Assembly (NCBI RefSeq): GCF_024713975.1
Contig: NC_091116.1
Span: 12,368,986 to 12,432,985, forward strand
DNA length: 64,000 nucleotides
Reading direction: 5' to 3'
DNA from: Paralichthys olivaceus
Taxonomy: Eukaryota > Chordata > Actinopteri > Pleuronectiformes > Paralichthyidae
Made by a program: the position numbers and the translations under genes. Positions within the stretch are counted from its first letter, which is position 1. The number at the start of each line of letters is the position of its first letter. This document shows, piece after piece, positions 1 through 11,900 of this stretch. Below the pieces are notes generated by a model, which saw only the letters and a list, made by a program, of their open reading frames with translations, ran no database searches and was not told where the DNA came from.

Positions 1-138
1 AACACAAATGTGAGTAGACGTGCAGATGTTCGACTCAACTTACGGATGATAGAATAGAACAGGATAGAATCTATCCTGCTCTATTACAATCATGTCTCCT
101 CTGTCACATTTGACCATGATGCATCTCTCTCTGTTCAG

Positions 139-553
139 GGTGATCAAAATCCAGCCGCCAGCTGACCCAGAACAGAACAAGTCCACCACGGCTCTGTCAT
201 CGGTGTCAGAGATCACGTCGAAGACCAAAGTGTCGTCTGTCTCCGAGCTGTCGTCCAGGTCCGAGCGCTCGGACGTGTCGGCCATCTCCTCAAGATCAGA
301 GCGCACGTCCAAGTCTGGACGCTCGGCCAAGTCAGGACGGTCGACGAGGACAGGGCGAAGTACCAAGTCTGCAGGGTCGGGGTCGGGGTCAGGGTCGGGG
401 TCAGGGTCGGGGTCGGGGTCTGAGTCCGGCCTCTCGTTGAGGTCCAGTGTTCCGACCTTGTCCGAGTCGAGCAGCAGCAGCCGAGCGGTGTCGTCTCTGT
501 CCGGAGGCTCGAGGAGCGAGACGACTCCGTTCATCAGAAACACTTTTATCTGA
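139..553 (+). CDS. Terminal coding exon of an upstream gene, possibly a third claudin-10-like gene (5' part outside window)
   Basis: An acceptor (ctgttcag) at 131-138 is followed by 138 codons and a TGA at 551-553; AATAAA follows at 597. The peptide starts VIKIQPPADPEQNKS, then becomes a Ser/Arg/Lys-rich tail (repeated SSRSER and SGRS units), then a Gly-Ser run, and ends TPFIRNTFI. It has no membrane segment, so it would be a cytoplasmic tail. The exon starts with one nucleotide that completes a codon. The last exons of both downstream claudins have the same phase, which with the tandem position suggests a claudin-10 paralogue. The sequence alone does not prove this, and the tail is unusually long and basic for a claudin. 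The opposite strand is also open but only as a mirror of the repeat. Confidence 0.5.
374..420. repeat. Hexanucleotide tandem repeat GGGTCG/GGGTCA inside a coding exon
   Basis: About eight tandem copies of GGGTCG or GGGTCA encode an alternating Gly-Ser run in the upstream gene's last exon. The repeat keeps the frame, so length changes would lengthen or shorten the Gly-Ser linker. Confidence 0.85.
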
Positions 554-596
554 GGAGAAACAAACCGAGTCCTGAGTCAACTGGATGTTTTGTATG

Positions 597-638
597 AATA
601 AAAACCGATGAAATCTTTTTGTTCTAAAAAATAATAAA
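597..638 (+). promoter_or_regulatory. Polyadenylation signals of the upstream gene
   Basis: AATAAA occurs at 597-602 and 633-638, 44 and 80 bases after the TGA at 553. The rest of the gap up to the next gene's ATG at 897 holds no other clear feature; it must include the promoter or 5' UTR of the next claudin, but no obvious TATA box was seen. Confidence 0.6.
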
Positions 639-896
639 TGTGTTAAATCTTTTGTCTGTTTTGTTCATTTCTAAGACGTGTCTCATAATAAAGACATTCA
701 TCAGTGTGAGGCTGCGTCTCCTCTCCACAACCAGCCTGTGTGTGTTTGACAGTAAACACTGTTCACACCCTCATAAACACACGAGCAGCAGCAAGAGAAC
801 GAACGTGCGCAGCTTTAATCTGAAGCTGAACCTTTATCTTCTTGTAATCTTTCGACACGAGGGAGGAGAAATCGAACATCTACGACCTTTGGTAGA

Positions 897-2454
897 ATGA
901 GAGAAGCTCGTCCAGTCACCAGGATGTGGAGGAGACCGGCTCAGATCCTGGGTCTGATGCTGTGGATACTCGGCTGGGGCTCGGTGGGCTGCACGCTCGC
1001 TATGGACCACTGGAGGTGAGAGATTAGGAGTCACATCGATGAATGATCCGTTGAATTTGTTTTGCTTTGACGCTCAGACAGTGGAGGACCCGTCTCTCAG
1101 GACGGACACAAGTTAAACAGCCGGTTTGTCTTCAAACCAAATGACTCATGTTTTGGTTCACACACAATGAATCTTTATGACTGTTTCAGTTCTTCGTCTT
1201 CATCTTTATCTGGTGGGAGCTCAAAGGTCTAAAGAGAAGAATCTATATGTACTGAAGTTTTTCTTGACCTCAGAGTGGCTCAGGCGGGGGGGCGAGCCGG
1301 CTCCTCTGTGGTGGTGATAGCCTGGTACTGGTCCGACCTGTGGAAGGACTGCTACGAAGACTCCACTGCTCTGGTGAACTGTGTGGACTTTGGAGTTCTG
1401 TGGACGGTCAAACGTACGTCCGCCGAGACACTTTGATTCTCGAGTCACGATGAGAATTTATTCACAGGACCTGTGTTTGTCCTCCAGCGTACGTCCAGGC
1501 CGTCAGGGGGCTGCTGATCACCGGCCTGTGCCTCGGCTCGATGGGCACGGTGCTGGCGTTTCTGGGGATGGAGTGCACACGTGTCGGTGGCGACCAGAGA
1601 AGTAAAGACGGGCTGTTGATGACAGCGGCTGCTTTCCATCTGCTGGGCTGTGAGTGTGAACTGTAAATGACACTCTTGTACTTCTAGCGGGTCACCTGAC
1701 GGGACTCTGACGAATCAGTGAAGGCTACGTGACGTCTCGCCGCTCTGAAACTCCAGAGCTGTGAGGACGCCGGTGGATCCGTCGCAGAGATGATGAGAAA
1801 ATGAAATAATGTGGACGTGGCCTCAGTCTCAGATGACTAACATGGAGGAGGCAGGGTTGATACTGCATCCAGCCACCAGGTGGCTTCACTTGCAGGATCT
1901 TTGTTCTCTGGGTTCAGTTTCTCACAGGTTTGTTTCCATGAATCATGGACTCTCCCTCATGCAGGTTTGTCGGACGCGGCTGCTTATTGTTTATACATCA
2001 ACAGAGTGGTGGCGGCTTTTCTACACAGCAAAGCAGATCCGTCAGAGCTGGGGTTCGTTTTTATCTCTTTGAATAACGCTCACGTAGAAATAACATGCGG
2101 CTCAATGCATCACAGCATCTCATTCTGACTCTTCTCCTCAGATATGAAATTGGAACGCCGCTGTATCTCGGGCTGACGGGAAGTTTCCTGGTGTTCCTCG
2201 GCTGCGGCGTTCACTGTGCAACTGTCTGCAGAGGAAACAATCCAGAAAGGTGTTTTAACTTAACGCTTCGTTAACGGAATCAATTTCAGCTCCAGGTCAA
2301 ATTCTGACGAGTGATTTATTTCTCCATCTGCAGCGAACATCTCGTGGTTTCCCTGATGAGAGAAAAGGACGAGTTCACAGGAAAAAACCCACCAAAGAAT
2401 AAAGACTCCCGGAGCGTGTGTGTGTACGAGGTGACTTCTGTTGTGATGGTGTGA
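897..2454 (+). CDS. Claudin-10-like tight-junction protein (first complete copy, 6 exons)
   Basis: Exons: 897-1015, 1274-1413, 1488-1649, 1965-2052, 2142-2249, 2334-2454. They join in phase to 245 aa. Claudins are four-helix membrane proteins that seal or form ion pores in tight junctions; claudin-10 types form paracellular pores. The first loop has the claudin signature, with Trp (DHW) then DLWKDC and a second Cys nine residues later (VNC). The order TM1, loop 1, TM2, TM3 (residues near LSDAAAYCLYINRV), TM4 (YLGLTGSFLVFLGCG) is as expected. Exon sizes 162 and 108 match the neighbour copy exactly. Unlike the neighbour, the TM1/loop 1 region is split by a 258-base intron right after the conserved Trp. 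The tail ends TSVVMV, a possible PDZ ligand. Met10 is an alternative start. AATAAA signals lie at 2459 and 2627. Confidence 0.85.
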
Positions 2455-2955
2455 AAAAATAAAAATAAACTGCAGTAACGACACAACAGCTGAAGGGAAA
2501 CATAAAGTCAGAATATTAAATAGAGTAGAAATACTATGTAAAGTAAAGTAGAAACACTGAATCAACTAACTGGAAAAAACAATAAGAAGAAGAATTAACG
2601 GTGAAATGGTGATTTCCGTCTTCTGTAATAAAATATTTTGATATTCGGAGCAGTGCCTCTGCTTCATCTAATAAAACAGAATGTTTTATTTATGGGGTTA
2701 TTTGGGATCTGAAGGGAAATGAGTAAGTTGAACCTGAGCGCTGGTGGAATGACTCACTCTCCTGAGTCCTGGGAACATGAAGATGCTGAGTTGGCAAAAC
2801 TCCTGAAAAGATAAGATGAGACACAAGCAAACATCCACAGTGCTGGTGTGAAGCCTCCATATCAGCAGAGACACCGGTCAGTCCACTTTCCCTCTCGCTG
2901 GGGACTCGGACCTCTCGGCAGATCTTAGTTTTTCCGTAGACGGCCGACACTCGCC
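2455..2955. other. Spacer between the two claudin genes
   Basis: It holds the 3' UTR of the first copy, with AATAAA at 2459-2464 and 2627-2632, and the promoter/5' UTR of the second copy. No TATA box is evident. No further coding exon with matching phase was found. Confidence 0.5.
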
Positions 2956-4266
2956 ATGACGCACAGGACGGTGGTGATGTACCTGGAGATCGGCTCCTTC
3001 GTGTCGTGCCTGTGCGGCTGGATCCTGGTGTGCTCCACGCTGCCGACGGAGTACTGGACCTTCTCCGAGGTGGGCAGCATCGTGCTGACCACCTCCAACT
3101 ACTACTCCAACCTGTGGAAGGACTGCATCTCCGACACCACGGGGGTCTCAGACTGCAAGGACTACCCCTCCATGCTGGGCCTGCCGGGTACGTCTGAAAA
3201 CACCAGCTGTGAAAAATATCACAGCGTGATACAGAAACGACAGACTCAATCAAAAGAGTATTCTAAACTCAATTTATATTAGAGATATTTAAATGTAAAT
3301 TACAGTTACAGGAAGTTTAATTCACAAAGGTAAAATAAGTTCATTTTAAATGTGATGTGTTTTGACAAACATCTAAATCCTTCACAATAAGATAATAGCC
3401 GTGGATAATCTGCTCCGCCTGTCGTCTCTCAGTGTACCTCCACGGCTGCAGGGCGCTGGCGGTCTGTGCCGTCGTCACCGGCTTCTTCGGAGGCGTCCTC
3501 ATCCTCGTCGGGATGAAATGCACGAAGATCGGAGGCTCGGAGATCGCCAACGCCAGAGTGACCTTCGCAGGAGGGGTCACGTACCTGGTGTCAGGTAAAC
3601 AACAAGTGAGACCAAGTAAGAATATTGTGTTTATATTATAGTATATTGATATGAGTAAAAACCACATGTTCTGTTAGGGTGCTGTGGGATGATCACGTAC
3701 TCGTGGTGGGCCAACAAGGTCATCAGAGAGTACTTGGATCCACACTTCAGAGCACAGAAGTGAGTACTTTTTTGAGCCACTGAGAATATTATAACTTGTA
3801 CTACTAGTATCACAGTAAAATATCATTTACTGTGCAGGTTTGAAATTGGAGCTGCGATTTTCGTTGGCTGGGGAGGATCCCTCCTCCTGCTGTCTGGAGG
3901 CACGGTGCTCAGTTATTTCTCTGGAAGAGAAGGTCTACCATCAAGGTACATGGGATATTTATATATATATATACTATCTATTATGTACATATATAATTAT
4001 ATACACACACAAATATATCTATATGTACATTTATGTACACATTGCTTTACATGTTCACTCCTGTATCAAACAGCAGTTCCTCAAAAAGGCCTCTGGGACC
4101 CGCCACGTACGCCAGCGCCAGGACCAGACGGACCTACATGCTGCCGGCCACGTCCTCCAGAGTCACGCTGGGGCCGCCGCTGTTCTATGAGGGCAGGAGG
4201 AGCCGAGGGGCCAGAACCACGCCGTCGAAGGGCGGCCGGCCCTTCAGCAGGGACAGCTTCGTCTGA
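2956..4266 (+). CDS. cldn10: Claudin-10 (second copy, 5 exons)
   Basis: Exons: 2956-3187, 3433-3594, 3678-3759, 3838-3945, 4074-4266, joining to 258 aa. From memory it resembles human claudin-10: start MTHRTVVMYLEIGSFVSCLC, loop 1 Trp followed by NLWKDC and SDCKDYPSMLGLP, then GMKCTKIGG after TM2, the TM3 segment ITYSWWANKVIREY, and FEIGAAIFVGWGGSLLLLSGG in TM4. The last exon gives a Ser/Arg-rich tail ending DSFV, a hydrophobic C-terminus suited to PDZ scaffolds such as ZO-1. Exons 2 and 4 have the same lengths (162, 108) and phases as the upstream copy, showing tandem duplication. Mammalian CLDN10 makes isoforms from alternative first exons; here each copy has its own full exon set. Which fish paralogue letter applies cannot be decided. 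Confidence 0.9.
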
Positions 4267-4761
4267 GTCAGCCTGGAACTGCTGAGCTCACAAAGTGACT
4301 TTGAAGGAACAGTTTGACATTCAGGGAGATTCTCTGAACAACAGATTTATAACTCGTCAGTCCACAATCACTGTTTGTTGTTTTTTAAGAACCTGCGTCA
4401 GCTCTTTACGTGCAGCAGCCATCAGACTGGACTGCTCCTGCTGTGAGGAAGAGAGGAGGGGCTGTGGAAAAGGGGGTGTGTTAAAATCCATATGATTGGG
4501 ACACACCTGTGAGCCAGAGAGGAAACAAAGAAAGAAACAAGAGGGAGAGGAGAAGAAGAGGAGAGGAAGAGAAACTAAAGAGTGGCTGGAACCAAAGAAA
4601 GCTGACGGACCACGTCTTCCTGAATCATCTGAGCGGGTTTGGATAACTTTACTTTTTTTGCTCATGATTAACGTGAACGACGGAAATCTGGGAAATCACA
4701 ACTTCTCCCAGTTTGGACTCTCCCTTCCCCCTCATATCCCAGTAACACCACCTGGACTGAA

Positions 4762-4832
<71 letters not shown>

Positions 4833-5640
4833 GTACATTTACAGATGGACACTATTCAAACGAATGAAAGCAAAAGAAGGACATTTACTTTGAAGTAATT
4901 GTTTGATGTTGTTGCTGATATGTTTTCATGTGACTCGGGACAAATTCTGAAATTAACTGAAGTGTTTTTATTTTGTCCTGAAATTCTGTTAAAGCATTAA
5001 TGAGTATTGAAATTGAATTTTGGAGTGGACGTTATGTGATTTTGATTTAAACCTGTTCTTTTAAATTTGATATAATGTATAATTATAATTTAAATAGTTA
5101 TATCTGGAGCCCTAATTAACACACTATCAGGTCTTCTTAAGTTACGCTACACATGCTGAAGACACTGCTTATTCATATCTACCACAATCGTACATGTGGT
5201 AAGGCGAGTGAGTGCATTGTCCCTAAATGTCAACGTGTTCCTTTAATGAGTGTTTACATATTTTGAAAGAAGAAGAAAGTGGATGAATCTTTTTTTTCAC
5301 AGTTAATGTTCATGGGTTCTTTTCCTCCGTGGTGTCCACACGTTAATCAATCACAAGTGAATGGCTGAAAGTTGTTTTTATTTTCCCTCTTGTGAATATG
5401 AATGTTTTCTTTCTGCAGGTTTTGTGTTTTCAGTGATAAAAACAAACGGGTTTCCTTTCAACGGCTCCTTCTTTTGTTTCCTTTTCATTGTTTCAGTGTG
5501 AACTCGGCAGGCTCTCACTGGGACATCAGGAGGTTCCTCACAGTTTAGTGCAGCCACAGTTTGTCAGTGATACAAACTCAGAAAAGGTGATGGGTGAGGT
5601 TCGTAGGTTTTGTTGAAGAAAGACGGACAGAATAGTGTAG
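4267..5640. other. Claudin 3' flank, convergent with dzip1
   Basis: This AT-rich stretch holds the 3' UTR of the second claudin, a (CA)n microsatellite, and the region where the two convergent transcripts end. No canonical AATAAA was found for the claudin on the plus strand. The open frame at 4496-4867 ends in the CA repeat, looks like low-complexity sequence and has no recognisable domain. Confidence 0.5.
4763..4831. repeat. (CA)n microsatellite
   Basis: An uninterrupted CA dinucleotide run of about 33 units. Confidence 0.95.
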
Positions 5641-5650
5641 TTTAGTAAGT

Positions 5651-5656
5651 TTTATT
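5651..5656 (-). promoter_or_regulatory. Polyadenylation signal of dzip1
   Basis: TTTATT on the plus strand is AATAAA for dzip1, about 345 bases after its stop codon. A second one lies at 5892-5897, closer to the stop; both could be used. Confidence 0.55.
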
Positions 5657-5999
5657 GCTTGTATAAATATTTTCAATACAAAAAAAGACATAATATAAAA
5701 TCTGATGTACAATTTCTTTACACAAACGACATACGTGGAGTGTGGGAGATCACAGAATGATTTAACAGGTAAACACTGAAGAGGTGTAAGACTTGGCACA
5801 AGATATAAAGAGGGACTGAAAAAAGAAAAGTCTTATATTTACTAGACGATAGAAAACTCTGAACCTGTTTTTGTGAAGTATTGCTCAAGTCTTTATTAGC
5901 AGAAGTAGAAAATATGGCTGCTTTGGCATCGGCCGTGGACGTCAGAGGAGGCGACTGAAGTTTTTGCGTCTGTGCTTGGCGTGGCGTTACGTCACCTGA

Positions 6000-8900
6000 T
6001 CAGCTGTAGTGTCTGCTGTGTTTATTGCTCGTGTCCTCGGAGTCACTGAAGTCGCTGAGGGAGCACAGGCTGCTCTTCAGGGTGCTTCCTGTCCCGGCTT
6101 CAGTCAGACCTGCTGGGAACGAGACAGACACACATTTACATGTCACTGCTCAAACCGACTTACCAGAACTGTCTTCATACATTTTTTACAACAATGAAGT
6201 ATAATTGTTTACTATTGTTCCTATTGTAGTATTATTATATATTTTTAAGATGGTGTCATGCGCATGTCTGTGCACGTGACAGACGTGTTGACTGAAACCA
6301 GCCCGCGCTGACCTGGATTAACCTGAAGGAGGAGCTAAGCCTCCATGGAACTCACTACAGGCTGTTTGGCGTGGAGGGTCCATGGCCGAGTTATTTTGTG
6401 ATTTGCACTCCTCCTTTAAGGAGAAGGAGCTGCTGGGTTACCATGGCGATGGGAGGGGAGGGGTTTAAAGGTGTTTGATGACACCGGTGGGTTCCGTTGA
6501 GTAAACGCTGACCTGATTTGGGAGCCTTTCCTGTGGAGGTCCCCCACACGCTGGTGCTGGGTGAGTCCAGACTCTTCCTCAGTGGTCCAGAGCGCTGAGC
6601 AGGTTTAGACACTTCCTGTCTGTCCTCTAAGGAGGAGACCACCCAATCACTGCTTTCCTCCAGATCTGTGTACTGTCTCACACACACACACAAACAAGAC
6701 TCACATTTGAACTTTCTTTTTAAAGTAATAATTATATCAATGAAACAGTACTCTTCATCATCCTCTCACCGTCAGCTCCTGCACCTCGTCCCTCCTCTCT
6801 GTCAAAAGGCTGACGCCCCCTGCTGGTTTCTTTGCTGCTCTCTCTGCAAACTTCTGCTCCATTTTTCTGGTCAGGACGGTGATTTTGTTTTCTAAAAGCA
6901 AACAGGCAATTTACAAATGATCTTCAAGTGGTTTAATTAACTACATGTCATATATTTACCTGGTGGTGAGTGCATCATATGTTATTAAGACCTAACCTGA
7001 TTATAAACAAGACTTTGACGGCTTTAATGTTTTATTTAAAAAATGATATTAGAGACTTTTAAAATAACTTGTTGGAACCATTCAGGAAACTGAGCACTAA
7101 CCTTTCTTGTAGTTCCTCTTATCCACATTGCCGTTCTGGTCTTTGTAACCCTGCAGCTGTTTGGAGTCGATCTCCTGCAGCTCGCTGACTTCAGACCACT
7201 CTTCCTCCTCCTCATCTTCATCATCGCTCTCTATCTTTGTCACTGCCGTCTTCGTCACCACACCCACTGACCCCCGAGGCAGCTGGGTGCCGGAGGAGAA
7301 CGGCTGCCTGGTAACGGCCTGCCTGGCCTGGACCGGACTGGTTTTGCCGGCTCTGATTTGGACTGGGGTCGCCTGGATTATTTTGGGAAGTGGTGATTTG
7401 CCCCTCTGGTGTTTCGGGGGCTGTTCCTCCTCCATATCCTCCTCTTCAGATTCCTCATCTGAACTGAAAGGAGGAGTCCTTAAAAATCACAGAAACACAA
7501 TGTTTATTTTAAAATCTTCATTTAACACGTAATGATAAACTCGATGTTATAATTTTCAAGGTATGTGAATGGTATTGGTAGTAAATAGTATATTTGATGT
7601 ACTGTTGCTCAAACCTACTATAATTAAATTATCCAGGTCGTCTGCTAATCAGAAGGCTGGTAGTTAAATTCCTCCTTAGGCAGGACACTAAAAAATGCCC
7701 ATGAGAATGGGACGCATGAGCGATGGTGAGACAAGAAAAGCTCTAAATAAATACAGTGTTTTGTATTTTTACTTGGGTGTGAAGGTCCTCGGAGCAGCCT
7801 TGCTGTTGGGCGTAGACGTCTTGGGATAGGCGGTGCTCTTGGCCCTGGGCGCCGGCTGGGGGGTCTTGGACTGTCTGACCGCAGGTCCACACATCACCTG
7901 GGTGGCACTAGAGGGAAGGCTACTGCTTCGAGGTAAGATCTGCAACACTTCATACAGACAGGTGACACAAACGCCACAATTAGCGGATGAGTCACTGCGT
8001 CTGAGCCTAAATCAGCTTATGTGGCGGCAAACAAGCTTTTACAGATTAGACCGAAAGTGTTGGGTACACAGTCAAATTACTGAAGTCCGGTGAAGTGTGG
8101 GTACTACTGGTCTGTGAGCAGTCTCAGAATTTAAAAAAGCACCTTGAACTGAGTGCCTGGATCTCGCTTGTGGTTCTGGAGGAGATTCTCTGGTCTGATC
8201 GCTCATCTTCTCATCCACACTGCCGGAGATCTCCTCCCGACAGCGCCAGTATTCAGGCATCTCCTTCGCAACGCTGTCCCGCTTTGAATGCACCTTGGCC
8301 AGGATGGACGTGAGCTCCCTGTTCTTCAGACCACTTTGATTCTGAGAAGAAGCAGAAAAAAGAATGTCAGGACAAAAAGAAAAAAAAAAAAAGCTTTACA
8401 CCTCATTTCCACACAGCTGTGTGTGGGTGGAGTCTGTATACGAAACAGATTTACAGACACAAAACAAAAATGTGTGGAGAGGAGGAGCTAAAAGTGTGAG
8501 AACGTACAGGCTTGACTCCCAGGTTCTCCAGCTTCTTCGCGACTGCCTGCTCGAGCTCGGGTCGCATCTCCTTCTTGACGCTGGGGTTCCTCTTCAGAGC
8601 GTTGGCCTTCGCGCTCTGACTCGGTTTCTTCTGTGGAGCTGGCTCAGGCTTCCTCTCCACTGGCCTCCTCTCCACTGGCCTCCTCTCAGAGACACTGCTC
8701 GAGTCTGTAAAAGAGACCTCCCTCAGTCAGTCTTGTGCTGACAATCACACGTGTTGGGGCGTCACACGCTAAATGCAAAAATTAAACAAAATAAAAATGA
8801 GCATGCATTTGGCAATTTTCAAAGCAAGATCCATGCAGAAGACAGACGGACGAAATGATCATGGAACTGCTGTGGAAGGCGCGATGGAATATCACAGACC

Positions 8901-11900
8901 ATGAGCTGGCTTTTCACAAAGCTTCTATGTGATAATGCCTTTTCATGTCAGTGTGCAACAAGACGATCTCAGTCTCGTAGAAGAAAGGGCCGCCCAGTAC
9001 AGGCCGATGCATCCATGCAGGCAGCATGCAGTCGACCGGCTCGCCTTCTTTTATTGTCTGTGTTACCTTTCTCCTCTTCTGACAGCTCCTGTATAGGATC
9101 CAGTTTAAGAGCAAAGACTGGCTCCTCTAATTGGACGGGCACATGAGGTCAGTGGGAGTGAGGGAGTCAGATAAAACAGGCGTTAACAGAGAGGGGACAT
9201 GGATGTGGAAACAGTACAGCTGTTAAACTGCATGAAATCCTTCATGCAGGAAAGCACATGCTCAGCCTGTCTGGGACTGACAGTGTTTCAGTGTTCTCAT
9301 TTCATGTTTGGGATTCACTCACCAAGAACAACTCTCTTTGGTTTGGGCTCTGGTGCTGGTGCGCTGACCACCACTGGAAAACAGAACGAGATGAATGCAT
9401 TAGAATCGTGTGTGCAGTTTCTGTTGGGATGAAGATTTGGGGGATGGAGTCCATACCTGGTACTTCCATTACTTTGGTGGGTGTGTTTGAGGAAATATTT
9501 CTTGTCTGCAAGTTGAACAAATAATCACAAGTTAAACCTCATGATTAATTATGATTAGAATTAAATTGTTATGTCGTGGAGCTGTCACTGAAAATACTAT
9601 TTGTTATTAGAGCCAAATGTATTAATTAGCCGGATTTCCTGGCATCGGAAAAAAAAAGGAAAAGCATTCAGTCAAAAGTACAGTATCATCACATCAGTTC
9701 AACTCAATCTGAGCCAGTGCAGCAAATACAGGAAATCCTGAACAAGGCCTGAACGTCCGCCTCACTTCCTCTCCAGACATAATCGCACTAGGCGGCGATA
9801 ACTCAGAGTGTGAGTGTGTGTTATTAACCTGCTCCCGCTGAACCTTGATGGTTTGCTGCTTCTCCTGCGGCCTCCGTCCCATCTCCTGCTGCAGCTGTGG
9901 GCTTTGCTCGTGCTGCTCGGACAAGGACACTTGAATTCTGCTCAGCTTGTCCAGCAGCTGGAGAACAAGAGGATGCATTTTCCAACAGGGTCGTTTCCTA
10001 AAGTGCTTGTTTAATATTTCAAACGTGCAAACTCTTGACATATAACCATACCTGATTCTTTTCAGACTCGTGTTGTTCCTTGTTTTTCTTCAGCATGGAT
10101 TCCCACATTTTATACTGGAGAGAATTATTTTGAGCATTTTGAGTTATCATGTCACTTCACTCATTTCTAGGTTGTACAAATATGAGCTCCCTGCGCTACT
10201 GACCTGCTTCTTCAGCTCCTGGATGATTTGTGTCTGCAGGTGAGCAGAGTCGGCTGAGGTTTCGAGCTTGGATATCTGATTCTGATTCAGTTCCTATGAA
10301 TGGAAATGAGAGTGGTTAAAAACAGTATGAAGATAAGAGCAAATTAATATCGTATATAAACAACATCCACGCGTCCTTTCCGTACATTGACAGCCTGAAT
10401 ATTTCGGTTGTACATAGATTCCATCTCTCTATGCATGCTTTCCCTGGTGTCTTCTATTTTTCTTTCCATGCGAGTCATCTCCTCAGCCTTAAAACGGTCC
10501 AGCTCTCTCAGGAGGTCTTTTTGCGTGGACTGCTGCTCCTTCTCCTGGAATTACACAAATCACAAATGCCTGGTTTAAAAGAGGCGGCTTCGAAAAGTTT
10601 ACAGAGAGAAATATTTCCCCAAACTGTTATTTCTTAGAATTTAATTTAAAATCAGTTCTTCTCCGATGTGCTTTTCTTACCTGAGCTGCTTTGAGCTGCA
10701 GGTTCTGCTGCAGTTGAACGTTCTGCTCCCTCAGGCTGCTGATCTCCATCTTGAGAATTTCGATCTGGGATTTCTTTTCATTGTCCGACCGCAGCTCTGG
10801 AGGAAAGAGTGAGAGTCATATCATAAATTAAAACGTGGGGAAATGTTTTACATTTTATCTACAAGTAAAAGACAAGGCTGTTCTTAACCCTCTGAAAACA
10901 GACGTCCCGTGGGGCGCCCCCTAAGTGGCCACAGGAGATCGGTGTTTGCATGATCCTGTTTAAATCCATCTTAAATAAAAACGATAGCAGCTAGAACATT
11001 CATTATTTTTTGTACCAGAAAGCCAAGTTTGTGTTTTTACCTCATCACGCTCATGATGACGTCATAACCTTACGTTACATGCAGAGGAAAATGTGGCAAC
11101 AACAGGTGGCGGCATCGGGGGATTTCCCTCATCTGCCCATGAGGGATTGTTGTTTACATGTTGGTGTTCAAATCGAAGAACAAAAACCATAACAGCTAAA
11201 ACATAAAGTCTTTTATCTGGAGAAAGCAAAAGGTTCTGTCATGGATGGATGATTTCCACTGCAGACTTCAAACCAGTCTCCTCTTTGCTTTTCATGCTTT
11301 GCTTATAACTTATCTGACTCCAACTTTACCTATGTTTCTCTCTCTCTCTTTGTGTCAGATTGACTTACGGCTCTCTTGCTCCTCAGGATGTCGACGTTGC
11401 ATGTGACTCTGGAGGAATTTGGGAGTGAGGAAGGCTTTATGACAAATTTGACACTGAAAGAAAGAAAGAAAGGAAAAAAAACATTAATTTATCACATTGT
11501 ATAAGAAAACTCCCGTAACTGAGGAAACAGGACAGTTTAAATAAACAGAGGTTTCAGGCTTTGGTCTGAATCTGATCCAGTACAGATCCAGTATTATATA
11601 AAATGAATATATCTTTGCAAAACTAAGTGATGGATGAAATCAGTCAACTCATTAAGTCTGTTGATTAATAAGAACCGTCCCAATAAATTAATAATAAACA
11701 GATAATAATCTGGAAATGTACATTTTTCAGAAGGAAACTAGAAACATAAAATATCTAAGCAAACAATAAAACCCAATCGGTCGGTTCTGATTGTAGAGTA
11801 AAGTACTGACAGTCTTTCACATGGGGGATAGTAAATGAGGTTTCAAACACATCCCATGGTGACATAAAGCAGCTGACAACTGGAGCGTCCTCTGAGTTCA

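Noticed and set aside
40-543. Antisense open frame with a long Asp-Pro run opposite the first exon
   Set aside because: The Asp-Pro run is the complement of the GGGTCG hexamer repeat; the plus strand has splice acceptor, stop and polyA signals.
4496-4867. A 123-codon open frame running into the (CA)n tract
   Set aside because: Its end is purely the His-Thr reading of the microsatellite and its start is low-complexity Lys/Glu/Arg sequence in a 3' flank.
8143-8341. Ending the dzip1 exon at the better-looking donor CAAG/GTGCTT (8143/8142)
   Set aside because: It leaves phase 1, which puts a stop early in the next exon; the donor at 8108/8107 keeps the frame. Transcript data could still show a different acceptor.
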